Source of the DNA: Basidiobolus meristosporus CBS 931.73
Lineage: Eukaryota > Basidiobolomycota > Basidiobolomycetes > Basidiobolales > Basidiobolaceae
Assembly (NCBI GenBank): GCA_002104905.1
Contig: MCFE01000100.1
Span: 62,001-126,000, forward strand
DNA: 64,000 nucleotides
Reading direction: 5' to 3'
Positions 44,952 through 56,938 of the stretch are shown in pieces; the stretch's first letter is position 1; every line of letters begins with the position of its first letter. The notes beneath the pieces are model-generated. The model was not told the origin of the DNA, ran no database searches, and saw nothing but the letters and a program-made list of their open reading frames with translations. A program made the translations under genes and the position numbers.

Positions 44952-45836
44952 ATGACTTACTCATCTGAATGGTCTTTTCTCATCAATCCCATCACTACCA
45001 CTGGATTTCCTTTTGACACACTAGAGGAGATCTATACCAAGTACTATGGTCCATTTACCCCAATCTACTCAAGGAGATCCCTTCTTAAGCTTCTCTTCTA
45101 TTACAAGAACTATTGCCCTACAAGGTTTCATCCCACCATCCATGGCAACAACAGTCCTAGAAGCTTTCATTCCCAGCTGACAGCAATGGAGAACCACCTT
45201 GCAGGGGGTATGAATGACTTAGAGCAAGCTTGGAGTACCAGGTTTAGAAGCTCCAATAGACATCCATATCCCAGAGTGTTCAGCAACAGGTTTCATATAA
45301 GGAGTATTTTGGATACCTTCCCAGTCAGGATTAACAGACCTTCTAGAGGGCAGAGGAACTTTTATTCTGGCAAGTACCAGGCACACTGTGTGAAGTTTCA
45401 AGCACTGTCTGATATTGAGGGTAACATCATCTGGTTTAGTGGGCCATTTGCTGGAAGTAGGCATGACAAAGCACTCTGGGTAGTGAATCATCCTGAATTC
45501 AGTAGAGGGGAAAAATGTATGGCAGACTTAGCTTATATAGCGGAGGATTGTCAGAGATTAGGATGTATTACAGCTTATAGGAAGCCAAGGAATGGTGTGC
45601 TTAGCAGGAAGCTGAAGCTCTACAATGAGATATTTAATCATTTCAGAGTGAGGGCAGAGCATACATTTGGATATCTGAAGAGATTCAGCATATTGGCAGG
45701 TAAATACAGAGGAAAGTCATATGTAGGAGAAAACAGCAGAATAGGTAAAATAGTTAAGATACTTATCAATGAACAGTATATTCATACAAGAAGACATCCA
45801 CTGAGAGAAATGTATCTGGAGCATTATGAAGAGTAA
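44952..45836 (+). CDS. PIF/Harbinger-like DDE transposase
   Basis: 294 codons from the first ATG (44952, MTYSSEW); the frame is open upstream to 44901 without another ATG. It fits the DDE_Tnp_4 nuclease fold, which cuts and joins the element ends. First acidic site: ILDTFPVRINRP (about residue 120), followed by YSGKYQAHCVKFQAL and the SGPFAGSRHDKALW block typical of the family. Second: MADLAYIA (about residue 193). Third: FRVRAEHTFGYLKRF with the glutamate near residue 239. It is slightly short for the family (often 350-450 residues), so an upstream exon is possible. No stop or frameshift is visible in a region where nearly all other transposon genes are dead. It would act on the AGACTTGTTC termini found here and on the MITEs. 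Confidence 0.82.
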   Translation: MTYSSEWSFLINPITTTGFPFDTLEEIYTKYYGPFTPIYSRRSLLKLLFYYKNYCPTRFHPTIHGNNSPRSFHSQLTAMENHLAGGMNDLEQAWSTRFRSSNRHPYPRVFSNRFHIRSILDTFPVRINRPSRGQRNFYSGKYQAHCVKFQALSDIEGNIIWFSGPFAGSRHDKALWVVNHPEFSRGEKCMADLAYIAEDCQRLGCITAYRKPRNGVLSRKLKLYNEIFNHFRVRAEHTFGYLKRFSILAGKYRGKSYVGENSRIGKIVKILINEQYIHTRRHPLREMYLEHYEE

Positions 45837-46074
45837 ATAAAGCAAGGAAACACTACTCTGAGCAACATAAGTAAGATTGAGTAAAATTACCAGTAACTAT
45901 AACATACCACTGGCATGATGGTAGAAATTATAGAGCCAGATAGTGCCAAATTGATCCGGCACTATAAACAGGCTGGTACCATGTGGCACTATCCAACAGA
46001 ACAAGTCTAATATGTTACAATGGTAAAAGCTCCTGCTACTCTAGCTTGCAAGGTGCTTCAAGTGTCTCCAAAGG

Positions 46075-46480
46075 CCTCTGAGTTCTCTGTGCACTACCCT
46101 GAGCAGCTCCCTGATGGCAGGTTGGAGGTGTAACTGTTGAAGGTAGGTATAGTGATCAACTGCTAATCAACAAGGGAGAAGTGTTACTGATAGTGGGGAT
46201 GATTTATTGATAAGGGATTGACTTCCCTTAAAATACTTTGACAGATTGCCAAGTGGTTACTAATGACAAGGTTAAAGAAGATTCCATTAGTGGAACTCAG
46301 GATGACATCACTATGAGCTAGAAATACTCCAAGAAGGTCTTGGAAGGTTCTGAAAGTCACAGTACATCCAACCAATCAGGGATCAGTAGTCTAAGAACTG
46401 TGTAGTAAAGAGATACCATATAAGGTATTGGAATGGTATGGATGGTACCACAGACTTGGGTCATGAGTCACAGGTACTGA
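46075..46480 (-). repeat. Diverged gypsy LTR fragment, minus
   Basis: Reverse complement of the middle of the gypsy LTRs (AACCAATCAGGGATCAGTA, then ACCATATAAGGTATTGGAA). A related, truncated and older copy. Confidence 0.6.
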
Positions 46481-46519
46481 TGCAGGTAATTGGCTAATGC
46501 CAGTTCATATACTTGATGC

Positions 46520-46740
46520 AATGAGTGGGACTAAAACATCTTGGTGTATGATAAGATTCCCTAGCCAGTTGGGGTAAATTGTGACCACACCTACAGTTGT
46601 GTCTAATTGGTCATTTGCTAGCTGTACTTGAATGATATTGTTGGGAACTATTTCTAACTTTATTTGTTTTGCCAATGACTCTGCCATGATCAGCATAGAG
46701 GAACCTGTGTCAATGAGGGTAAGAATCTCCTTATTCTTAA
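46520..46740 (-). pseudogene. Retropepsin fragment of a gypsy element
   Basis: Minus strand reads LIDTGSSMLIMAESLAKQ, the active-site aspartate and flap-side pattern of retroviral-type aspartic proteases, followed by about 45 residues in frame. It lies upstream, on the minus strand, of the LTR fragment at 46075-46480. Truncated both ways. Confidence 0.65.
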
Positions 46741-47089
46741 ACTATCAAAAAAAATATAACCCAGATTTCATCACAATAATACAAAAGTGGCTTTTGAATA
46801 GTTTTCTGACAATTTTCTCACTCTCTGATCCTGAACACTCTATCACCTTGTACATTTGTGTGCATTGATTGGCTATTGCCTCTTTTTTACACTTCTTACT
46901 TCCTGACTCAGCTGTTTCTCTTACTTTTCAAGCATATAATTGATTTATATCTGTTAAAACTTCAGTTGTACCACAATTGCCAATTGCATTGTCCTATGCA
47001 GGTTCCTATACCCTATACTAACATTAAGTGCAACCCCACACTGAAGAAGTAACTCCATTAAAATCCAGCACTCAATGGGTATTTCAGCT
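46741..47089. other. AT-rich repeat DNA, nothing recognised
   Basis: No domain, LTR tip or repeat partner identified here. Confidence 0.4.
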
Positions 47090-48540
47090 GTAACACTCTG
47101 TTTCCATGACCTTGGTGGGAACCCTACATCTTTATGCCACTATTCATTCACTTGTTCCCATATGTCCTGGTCTTCAGCCAGCACTGCAAGGTCTAGCACC
47201 TCATCTGCCAGTATTTGCAATAAATCCTTGCAATATTCAAGTGTGTTTTCTTGAGCACTGATCTTGAGAAGTGCTGTGACCTCTTGATGTGCCTATTAAT
47301 GTTCCAAAATTCCTGAGAAGACATTGTGGTAGTCTTTTGAGTTGTTGGCATTGTCACTTTGTTTGTAGTGAGATCTCCACTCTGTCAACAATGATGCATA
47401 TGGAGGCTGTTGTAGACAAACCCTATGAAAAAACTTGGTCCTGCAGGTGGTTCTGATTTGGATGAGCCATCAGGAGACTATTATAATACCAGCAGCTTGG
47501 AATTAATGGCCTTCTACGCAAACGTATGACAGGATTACAACAGTTTTTGGCTGATTTTACCACCAAATAATGTTAAAAAACACAATAGTGTTTGGGTGGT
47601 GTATTGCTAAGAGTTGCATGGAATTGTTGCGGTCTTAATGCACTCTACAACTATTTGAGTGGATTTAACTGGCAGTACATTCAATTCACTTATATGGCCA
47701 GAAACTTGACAGTGTTTTGATGGCCTCATTCCAAGCCTCTGATGATATTATCATGGCAGTACGGTGGCCTACTGCTAGTTCTATATAATGCTACCATACC
47801 AGTATAGCAAGTGGTATTTCCTTTATCTGCCTCCCCTTGTGCAATTTATATATTTTGCTGTTGAGTCAGCCCTCTTTATTTCCTGGCCCACTACCACCTT
47901 GGGTATTCCACATATAGTTTAAATCAGAGAAAACTATGGCCTCCTGCTTACTAACCTCTACAAACATACACACCTGCTATAATTGACATACTTCTATCAC
48001 CACAACTTTACAGATTTTTGGTGTGATACTTGCAAAGTTGAAATATACCTTGTACTGCTGGTAACATATACATCTTGCAAACATATGCTTGGTTACCTCT
48101 ACTTCTGCCATGAATACCTCCTGAATATCCACAAAGAACTTTTTGGTATTTAGCAAATATGTTCCTGCTCCCTTCTGGATTCTAGTCCCCCTTGAAGGTG
48201 AGTTCTGGCCCTTGTTTGTGTGAATTTTGTATTGAATGGTATAGCAATTGGCTTGTAACCAATAGAAACCTGGCATACCTTGGTAGAGTTTTCCTAATAA
48301 AAATCAGTTGCTTGTTGCACTCAGCCCAACTTTGCATTACATAACTGATTACCCACACATTGGGGCTGCTTAGCTTCTTAATTCCATAGGAATAGGTGTC
48401 TCCATGTGCACATCTGTCCTCACTATTGTCCAACTCTTCCTGGAAAAGTGTAATGAAACTTTTGAATGAGTTAACTGAACCTATATGACAACTAAGCACA
48501 GAATCTTAGAATTGTCAAGGGTGACAGAAATATTAGCAGA
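47090..48540 (-). pseudogene. Tnp2-like element C-terminal remnant, minus copy
   Basis: Minus frames 48499-48182 (FQEELDNSEDRCAHGD, then NVWVISYVMQSW) and 48276-47977 (KKFFVDIQEVFMAEVEVTKH) are collinear with 40590-41040. Further downstream on the minus strand, 47345-47090 matches the repeat that copia B4 split at 32474/37373. Likely the end of a CACTA-type transposase gene; assignment is by shared position with the copy at 37374-41176. Confidence 0.5.
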
Positions 48541-49127
48541 GAAGTACTGGTTTAATATTGGCTTTGTATATAGTTGAGTTAGGCTATAAAGGCAACAGAG
48601 TTGCTTTGCTATACAGACTAGGCTTGGTGTTCATGGGAATTCTAGATATGCTGGTCTTGGGTGGAAACTAGAACAGAATTGTTGAGTTCTTAATTTTGCT
48701 GAGGCACAATCCTAATTTTGTTGAGACACACACTAAACCAAAAGATTTGGTAAGCTGTATTCATATTTCTCTGATCAAGTTGAATTAGTAAGAGCCAAGA
48801 GACTGGGCTGATTGAAATCTGTTTGGGTGCTCATAGGTGCATATGATAAATGAGAAATTGCATCATTAATCAGCTGATGTCTTGGCAACTGCTCAGTAGT
48901 TGGATAGATCTCAGATGACTAATCACTTGGAATGGCTTAGCAGATCAGTTGAGGACATAATGACTGTATCATAACTGATCAGGTGTGACAGCTAAAAATT
49001 GATTTTGAGAAGTGATAACATAAACTATAGCTGGGATTAGTTATGCTTGGGTTAGGGAAAATCAGTTAGGGTACTAGATTTTCTAACAGAGTAATATAGG
49101 CTAAGTTTTAAATGTTGATGCACAACA
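48541..49127. other. Degenerate DNA between transposon remnants
   Basis: Words near 48530 (AATATTAGCAGAGAA) recur at 37810, and words near 48620 recur near 21510, so this is repeat sequence of the Tnp2-like neighbourhood. No coding potential seen. Confidence 0.4.
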
Positions 49128-50400
49128 TCACTTCCTCCCCAGAGAGGAGTTTTCTGATATCTTTTGGGTTCCCCTGTGGCTCTAATACTGATTGAAGATG
49201 GCAAAATCATCAAAGTTGGTGTAAGGTTCCCAGGTGTTGTGTTTGGCATCATATCCTTTCCACTTGACTAAATAAGGGCAACTTAGTTCTTCTCTATCTT
49301 GGTCAACAATAGCTTCAACTTCATAGGATTTTGAAGTAACTGGGTCTTGAGATATAAGCTTCAGTGAAGAAGGTGGAAAGTTTTTGGGTAGCCATGCTCC
49401 TGTATTGTCCTGAAGTACATATGATCCTCCAGTGGTCCATCTGACAACTTTGAATGGGCCTTCAAATTTGGGGTTGTGTTTAGATTGTTGGATTGGATCT
49501 AGTGTCATGACATATAACCCATCTGGCAAGCTGCTGTTCCTGTGTCTTAAGGCATATGTTGAAGTCATCTTTTGCTGTGAGGTCTTACATCTGGCACTGA
49601 TATCAGGGTAGACAATGTTGTTAAGGTACTCAAGCCAGTTCTTTAGCTTGTCTGTATTCAATTTTGCTAACTCTGTATTCTGGTAGTCTCCAAAGTGTTT
49701 GAATTTTCTTCCATACATCAACAAAATGGCATCAATCCATGTAGAGCAGCAATTTTGGGGTTGATAGCATACTGTATGGTTGGAATGTACTTGTCCCAGT
49801 TACTCTTGATACCTTTGATAGATTTCATGATGATGATCACTGAGGTCTGAACATGTCTTTCAGCAAGTCCATTAGCTTTGCAATGATATGGAGTGATCAG
49901 AAGGTGATTAATGGCGCTATTCTGACAAAGGGTTTTGATCACGTGATTCACAAACGCTGCTCCATTATCTGATTGAATTACCTTGCGGAATCCTAATAGG
50001 CAGAAGAGCTTGAATTGTGCTTGTGCAATAGTGACAGCATGCTTGTCTGGGATAGCTTGGAGGAAGACAATATATGTGCAGACATCCACAGCTGTAAAGA
50101 GGCAGTGATTACAATCATCAATAGTGGTGAAAGGTCCAGCCAGATCAATTGCAATATGATCCATAGGAAGGCTTGCATGGATGGGACTCAAAGGGTGAAA
50201 TCCTAGTGATATCCATCAGAATGTAGCCTCTTCATAAGTGTGCCAGCTCCAAAGTGGCCATGCAAATGACTCCTCTGCATCAATGTTTTCATTTCATTGG
50301 CATGTGGAAATGTCCAAGTTGCTGAATCCAGTTAAGGAATTATTTTGGAAGCTGTAGTGAGCTTACTGACTATGTCAGTAATCACATGTCCCTCCCAAGG
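49128..50400 (-). pseudogene. Chromovirus integrase with chromodomain
   Basis: Minus strand, 3' part of a Ty3/gypsy pol. An H-H-C-C-like zone lies near 50330-50210. The catalytic core spans 50191-49718: first Asp in DHIAIDLAGPF, second in QSDNGAAFVNHV, Glu in GLAERHVQT. A one-base shift at about 49722 moves to frame 49724-49182, which starts LMYGRKFKHFGDY. That frame ends in a chromodomain (SCPYLVKWKGYDAKHNTWEP). Chromodomains guide integration of chromoviruses to heterochromatin. Apart from the frameshift this is well preserved. Confidence 0.88.
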
Positions 50401-51863
50401 TGAAGTTGGGAAAAGTCTTGAGAGGTGGTCAGGCAGGATGTTGAGGATTCCTTGGCAATGAGTAACTGTATATTCATAATCAAGTTGAGTATCAAGCCAG
50501 TTGGTGAGCATTAGAGTCAGAGTCTGTTGAGTATGGATATAGACAAGGGCTTGGTGGTCAGTGTACAGGGTAAAGGGTTACCCCATAAGTACTGATGAAA
50601 CTTCTTCAAGGCAACAACTATGGCAAGTGGCTCATTCTTAGCAGCAGAGTAGTTTCTCTCAGCAGGTTGTGGTGACTTGGCTTGGAAAGAGATCTAGTGA
50701 GGTGGATTTTGGTCTTCATCCTGGTATAGGACAGCCCCTAACCCAACATTAGATGCATCTGTAGCAACAACAAAGGTCTTAGTAAGGCCTGGGTAGGATA
50801 GGGTGGGTGCTAGTGGGAGCAGCTGGCAGAGTGACTCAAATGCTTGGGCATGATCCTTGTTCCAGGCTGAAGGAAGATCAGGACTATGGCATGATGCATC
50901 CAAAGGGGCACTCAAAGAGGACATGAGAGGAATGTGTTCCCTGAAATAGCTGAATACTCAAAGATAATGTTGGAGTTTCTTAGCGTTAGTGGGTTTTGGC
51001 CATTCAGGAATATTGACCAGCATGAAAGGGTCAAGTTGGTGGCCATCTGGTGTGACTATGAATCCAGGAAGATTGATTTTGAGGCAAGCAAGACTGCACT
51101 TTTCAGCATTAAGAATCAGTCCAGCAGCTGTTAGTCTATTGATGACATTGATGACATGAGTTGCATGATCATCATGGTTTGTGGAAAATATGATGGCATC
51201 ATCAACAAATACTAAGGTGTATGTTGCATTCTTGAGTATCATAGTCATGACTCTCTGGAACATGCTGGTAAGTGTCTTTAGGCCAAAGGGAGCTCCCTGA
51301 AACATCCATTTCATAATATTCCTAGTAAAGGCAGTTGTATGCTGATGATAAGGATGGATCTGGATTTGGTGATATGCATCCTTCATGTCCAATTTGGAGA
51401 ATACTTTTACACCTGATAGTGAGGAAAAGATATCCTGGATTTGTGGAATTGGAAGTTTATCATCTTGGAGAAGTTTGTTCAGAGGTCTAGGGTCCAAACA
51501 GGGCCTCTTCAGAGTTAGATTTCCATTTGCATCCTTCTTGGGTGCAAGTATCAAAGGGCTATTGAATATTGTGTTGACAGGGGCTTGAGTGATAATTCCA
51601 TTGTCAGCCCACTTTTGGACTATTTCATCAACTAAGTGCTGACAAGAATGTGGAATTGGGTATTGCCTCCTCCATGTTGACTCACCAGGTGGGGTTTCTA
51701 GCATAACAATGGATTCTGGAATAGTGCAGAAACTGCTCCTAGGAATGACTTGGTTTCTTTCAATGGCCGGCTGAATTTCCAATTTGACTGATTGAGAATA
51801 CACTTGAAAAGTTGGGGTTGCTCCTCTGCTTCCAGAAGGGGAGATATAATCTCTGGAATCCAA
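50401..51863 (-). pseudogene. Chromovirus reverse transcriptase and RNase H
   Basis: RT is open at 51863-50958 (301 codons). It shows the KRPCLDPRPLNKLL and FSKLDMKDAYHQI blocks, a FQGAPFGLKTLTSMFQ block and the catalytic FVDDAIIFS. A frame change near 50950 leads to RNase H: TFVVATDASNVGLGAVLYQ at about 50780, then AERNYSAAKNEPLAIV near 50640, with a stop at about 50697. Sequence is good but not continuous. Confidence 0.88.
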
Positions 51864-52389
51864 TCTGTTCTGGGTGGCTGAGACTTAGTGATTCCAGGAT
51901 ATGAAACTTGTAGTCTGTCTATATGAAAGCCAAGTTTGGTGAAGGTGTCTAGACCAATGACTAACTGAGGTCCATCTGGAATGTCAATAACTTCTATTTG
52001 ATGGATTATAGTCATTGAACCACAATGTATGCTGATTGGGTTGGTGATACCAATTCTTGGGGCTGAGAGGTCCTTAGCTGCAAGTATGATTTTTCCTGGT
52101 TGATTTTCTATTTCCAATTTGAGTTCTTTGACTACATTAGGTGATACAATAGAGTTGGATCATCCAGTGTCTAGTAGTGCTACATATGATTGGCCATTGA
52201 GTTAGAGTGGCACCTCTATAGCTTTTGGCTGTGCAATCAGTTGCTTCTTTTCTTGAACAGTTGCAATCTTAGCTGGAATTTCAAAAAGGTTGTTATAATC
52301 TTAAACTGTCAGTTCTTCATATGATTCCTCACACCCTGTCATTTCATTAGCTGAATTTCATCTAGGATCTGAGTAATCTTTGCCATTGG
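51864..52389 (-). pseudogene. Chromovirus protease region
   Basis: A retropepsin-like ALLDTG lies near 52175, with a stop directly after it. The frame 52117-51698 continues the domain (PQLVIGLDTFTKLGFHID). The upstream gag end is cut at 52389, where a plus-oriented gypsy LTR starts. The 5' LTR and most of gag of this minus element are not in place. Confidence 0.75.
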
Positions 52390-53460
52390 TGTAGTGGGGT
52401 CACAATGACACCCACTGACAGATGTGCTCATTCCTATATTTTCTACTTCCCTATTCCTCTACTACACTTATTTTAGTTTCATCCCATTTGTCTTACTTAG
52501 TCAGTACTATCCCAAAAGCCAGCTGACTATCACACCTGCTTACCTTATTGAATAAGTTATCCCTCACTTTATGTAAGATTACTAGCTGTAAGTGCTTCTA
52601 TATTAGGCAGGTACCCGTGCCAGTACCTGTGACATATGATCTACCCATGTCACCATCCCTACCATTTCTATACCATATATGATATCCCTATGCTACACAG
52701 GCTTCTGAGTACTGATTCCTGATTAGTTGGATGTGCTGTGCCTCTTAGAACCTTCTGGGACCTACTTAGAATACTCTTAGCTCATTCTGATGTGATTAAG
52801 ATTTCTACTGATCTCTGGAACCTTCTGGAACACCATGATTAGTATTCACTTAGCCAGTGAGAGAAGTATAAAAGGGAGGCAATCCCTCAACAATAAATCA
52901 TCATCCCTTTTATCAATAAGCCAACTTGTTGATTAGTGTGATCACTGCTACCTGCTGCTACCTGAACTTCCAACCCCAGACCACAGGACACTCCCAGGAA
53001 ACTGCATTGACAGCCAACTGACCTTGGAAGCACTACTTGGGAGGAATACTCAGAGTAGGTATCTTTGATTATATTTGATTCTTTCCCAAGTTTGTTCTTG
53101 TTCAGGCAAAGAAACTTTTCTGTCTTTGTAACTATTGACCACAGCTGCATTGTTATCAAGTCCCTGCCGGTGGAGTTTACAATTGTTTTGACTTTGGAAG
53201 CTTTAATGCAGTGTCATATCAAAGGACACTAAACCCAGTACATACTTTTGTTAAGACACCAACTAAGTTGGGAATTGTAGCTCAATAGTTCTCTCTTGAC
53301 AGGCCTGTGACTTTATTCCCCCTCACATTAAATTAGAGACAGAACCCAAGTATTTGTAGCAAGCTTTTGCCAGAGGTTATTGCACCCAGTAAGCACCACA
53401 CACGCAAAACACTTGAGAAGTGTTGTATGTATCTCTCCCTTGGACTTATACACCACCACA
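52390..53460 (+). repeat. Gypsy 5' LTR
   Basis: 1071 bp, TGTAGTGGGG to CACCACCACA, partner of 41754-42824. It contains a TATA-like GTATAAAAGGGAGG near 52866 and AATAAATCATC near 52893, plausible promoter and poly(A) signals. It is followed by a primer-site-like sequence and gag, so it is a 5' LTR in plus orientation. Confidence 0.85.
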
Positions 53461-53463
53461 TAT

Positions 53464-53481
53464 TTGGCACCCAATGTGGGG
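53464..53481 (+). other. Gypsy primer-binding site candidate
   Basis: TTGGCACCCAATGTGGGG begins 3 bp after the LTR. The TGGCxCCCAAxGTGGGG form is common in Ty3/gypsy elements; the matching tRNA was not determined. Confidence 0.6.
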
Positions 53482-53601
53482 GGATTCATACAAGCTCCTT
53501 AGGACCCAACAAGATGTATCTGTAAATTTGAGCCATTGTCCACTTATTGAAAAGAGACTACCAATACCATCAAGATTACAACACCAACCTACCTACCCAG
53601 A

Positions 53602-53833
53602 ATGAACTCTATGCCATTACCACTCTCACATGGAGCTCCACAGTTTGATGGAAGAAATATGGAAAGCTTCATATTCCAATGGGAGAAGCTCTGCAAGATG
53701 TGCAGCCTATCTGAACAAGAAATGGCTGAGGACTTCCCCTACTACTGCACCAAAGATATTACCACTAAGCTTCTCAGACAAAGTGACATTCTCACTGACT
53801 GGGCCTTAATGAAGACCTACCTACAAACCAAAT
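53602..53833 (+). pseudogene. Gypsy gag, N-terminal fragment
   Basis: ATG at 53602, 77 codons: MNSMPLPLSHGAPQFDGRN followed by SFIFQWEKLCKMC, the opening pattern of fungal chromovirus gag (GAPxFDGxN...F...WE..C). It is cut at 53833 by a copia LTR, so the rest of this plus-strand element is lost or displaced. Confidence 0.75.
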
Positions 53834-54057
53834 TGTTGTAAGAGTCTTGGAGATATTGGAAGTGATTGGGAGAACAAGTAGATTATGTGGTTTTCACTTA
53901 ATGATTTACTGAATGTAAAAGTAGTATTTATACTTTTACATGGTCTTGGCATTAGAAACATGTAAAATAGGCTAATGAAGGTCCCAAAAACATGTGTGCA
54001 AAGTTTGGGGCTGTTTGGACAGCTTTGAGAATTTTCATGTTCTAGGTACCTGGTACT
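53834..54057 (-). repeat. Truncated copia family A LTR
   Basis: The first 224 bp of an LTR (TGTTGTAAG to AGGTACCTGGTA), running directly into the next full LTR at 54058. Its variants (ACATGGTCTTGG, AAAATAGGCTAATG) resemble those of the LTR at 58392-58739 more than those of its neighbour. Confidence 0.85.
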
Positions 54058-54406
54058 TGTTGCAAGAGTCTTGGAGATATTGGAAGTGATTGGGAGAACA
54101 AGTAGATTATGTGGTTTTCACTTAATGATTTATTGAATGTAAAAGTAGTATTTATAGTTTTACCTGGTCTTGGCATTACAAACATGTAGAATAGGTTAAG
54201 GAAGGTCCCAAGAACATGTGTGCAAAGTTTGGGGCTGTTTGGACAACTTTGAGAATTTTCATGTTCTGGGTACCTGGTATTTTGGTGAAATTATTCCAAG
54301 TAAATCCCAACAAGGAATTTGGTCAGTATTCTCTAGGATTTGAAGGTGATGATCTAAGTGACTAAGTTAGGTGAATATTTAGGTGGAAATACAAATTTTT
54401 ACAACA
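54058..54406 (-). repeat. 3' LTR of copia A5
   Basis: TGTTGCAAG to TTACAACA, adjacent to the purine tract (TGAGTGGGAG, minus strand). Closely similar to the solo LTR at 41308-41656. Confidence 0.88.
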
Positions 54407-54417
54407 CTCCCACTCAG

Positions 54418-56938
54418 CTAAATGTCCATACTGACTAGTCGTAATTTTGACCTAAGATATTCAAACTTGTCTCTAGCCAATGGTTTGGTAAATATGTCTG
54501 CAATCATTTCATCTGTAGAACAGTTAACTAAGCTAACTAAGTTATTCTCTATAGCTTCACGTATGAAATGATGTCTAATATCTATGTGCTTGGTTCTAGC
54601 ATGAAAAGTTGGATTTCTACCTAATTGTATACATCCTTGATTATCTTGAAATAAAGTAATAGGCGTTTTTTGACATAGGCCTAAATCTGCAAAGAGCTTT
54701 CTTAACCACATTGCTTCTTTTGTAGCTTCACAGGCTGCAATATACTCTGCCTCTGTAGTAGAAAGTGCTACGGTTGGTTGCTTTCTTGAATTCCATGAAA
54801 TTGCTCCTTTACAGTAAAGAAAGGTGTATCCTGTGGTGGATCTTCTGTCTTCCAAATTTTGTCCCCAATCAGCCTCAGAGTATCCCACAAGATCCTGTTC
54901 TGAATCCTTATAAGTGTATCTTAAGCAGATATCAGCAGTTTCTTTTAGGTATCTAAAAATCCGCTTAACTGCTGCAATATGATCAGATCCATAATTCTGA
55001 TTATGTTGGCTGACAACTCCCACTGAATATGAGATATCTGGACGTGTTCCAAGCATGCTATACATCAGACTGCCGACCATAGATTGATAAGGAAAGTCAG
55101 GGCTTTCAGATGGCACCAAGCTCTCTTGATTTGGTTGAGTTTTGACCAAGTTAAGGTTTGTCTCCATTGGGGTAGCTGCCGGTTTACAGTCTTCCAGTTG
55201 GTACTTCTTTAGTATATCTTGAATATACTTGGATTGGCTTATGGTGATAGTCTGGGTACTTCTGTCTATGGAGAACTTAATCCCTAAGTAGTAACTAAGT
55301 TCTCCTAGATTGGACATCTTGAACTCCTTAGATAGGCTAGATTTAGTCTCTTCCAATGTTTCTAGGTTATTGGCGGCTAAAATAAGATCATCCACATATA
55401 GAGCTAATAGAACTGGATTTGCTCTATCTGGCTTATAGTATATACTATAGTCAGCATTACTCCTTTTGAAACTCAAAGATTCCAAATAAGAATCTATCTT
55501 GCAATTCCAGGCTCTTGGTGATTGTTTGAGACCATATAGTTACTTTTTAAGCTTGCAGACCAAATGGGGGTTATCTTGGTCAACAAACCCATCAGGCTGG
55601 TCCATATACACGTCCTCATCAAGTTCTCCATTCAAAAATGCAGTTTTTACATCCATTTGATGAATAAAAAACTTATATTTGGCTGCAATAGCCAATATTA
55701 ATCTGATGGAATTAAACTTGGCTACCGGTGCAAAGGTCTCAGTATAGTCAAGTCCTTTTGTTTGAGAGTATCCTTTGGCTACAAGTCTTGCTTTGTATCT
55801 TTCAATTGTACCATCAGCCTTGTATTTTGTCTTGAAGACCCATCTGCATCTAATTGATTTTTGGTTGATTGGTAATGTGGCTAAGTCCCAAGTTTGATTT
55901 TCCATCAGGGCCTGATATTCCTCAGTCATTGCAGATCTCCAAAACTTCATCTGAGGGCTATTTAGGGCCTCTTTTACAGTCTGGGGTTCATCAATATGGA
56001 CTGAATAGGCATAGGCTAAGTTTGTGCCCTCATTGATATAGTAATTTGGGCTATTTCTTGTCTGATTGGATCTCCAGGCATTTGATACTGGAATGATCAC
56101 TTCTGGGATATTCCTGGGCACTGATTCAGGCTGAGCCACAGTTGTAGAGTCCTCTGGAGTAAAAAAATTTTCACTGTTTTACTCTGACTCAATCCTGACA
56201 ATTGGTGGACTTGAGATCAAATTTTTGTCATTATCTGATGTCATTTTTTGTGAAAGTTTTGAATTTTCCTCAAACAACACATCCCTGAGCTTGATTAGCT
56301 TCTTTGCTTTGGTATTGTAGAGTCTGTATGCTTAACTCTTATTGCAGTAGTCCAATAATATGCATTTTACACTGTTTGGCTCAAATTTTGACTGATTTCT
56401 GGGCAGATTCTTGGCATATGCTGTACATCCAAATATTCTTAGATGTTCTGCACTTGGTCTGTATCCATACCATGCTTCAAATGGAGTAGAATCAAAAGTA
56501 TTCTGTTATAACTCCTGTTTTTAAGGTATACAGCTGTGGCAACTGATTCCACCCAAAAATCATAGGATAATTTTTGATCATGGATCATAGATTTTGCCAT
56601 ATCAATTGTTGTTCTGTTTGCATGTTCTGCTACTCCATTTTGCTGTGGGGAGTATGGTACAGTAGTCTCTTGCTTTATCCCATGAATTTTGCCGAAGTGG
56701 ATGAAGAGTTTTGAGGTATATTCTCCACCAATGTCAGAGTGTATTTTCTTGATTTTTTCACCAGTTTCTCTCTCCACCATGGCTTTAAACTCCCTAAGCT
56801 TAGACAGAGCTTCTTCCTTTCTCTTCATGAAGTAGACTCATGTGTATTGTGTATAATCATCAATAAAAGTGATTAAATACTTCATCCCGCCTAGGGATAA
56901 ATTTTGCAAAGGTCCACACAGATCTGAGTGAATTAGAT
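54418..56938 (-). pseudogene. Integrase, RT and RNase H of copia A5
   Basis: Continues the polyprotein after a frameshift at about 56943. Integrase is open at 56828-56439; the second catalytic block reads HSDIGGEY (Asn to Ile next to the Asp), and the third is QQNGVAEHANR. After further shifts, RT runs 56139-55540 ([20 protein letters not shown]-type block, then [18 protein letters not shown]). One stop separates it from 55485-54418, which holds LALYVDDLILAANN, an intact YVDD, and RNase H (VALSTTEAEYIAACEATKEA, KHIDIRHHFIREAI). Fewer lesions than any sister copy, yet at least four, so not autonomous. Confidence 0.88.

Larger units (their letters stand above)
41177..46008 (+). mobile_element. 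PIF/Harbinger-like DNA transposon with nested LTRs
   Basis: 4832 bp between tips AGACTTGTTCCATTG (left) and CAACAGAACAAGTCT (right), with 3-bp duplication AAT at 41174-41176 and 46009-46011. It holds a DDE transposase (plus, 44952-45836) and a divergent minus-strand coding remnant (43462-44540). A copia solo LTR and a 1.07-kb gypsy LTR inserted into its left part; without them the element is about 3.4 kb. GTGCCA/GGCAC words cluster at both ends. Two divergent genes and 3-bp duplications are standard for PIF/Harbinger. Confidence 0.82.
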
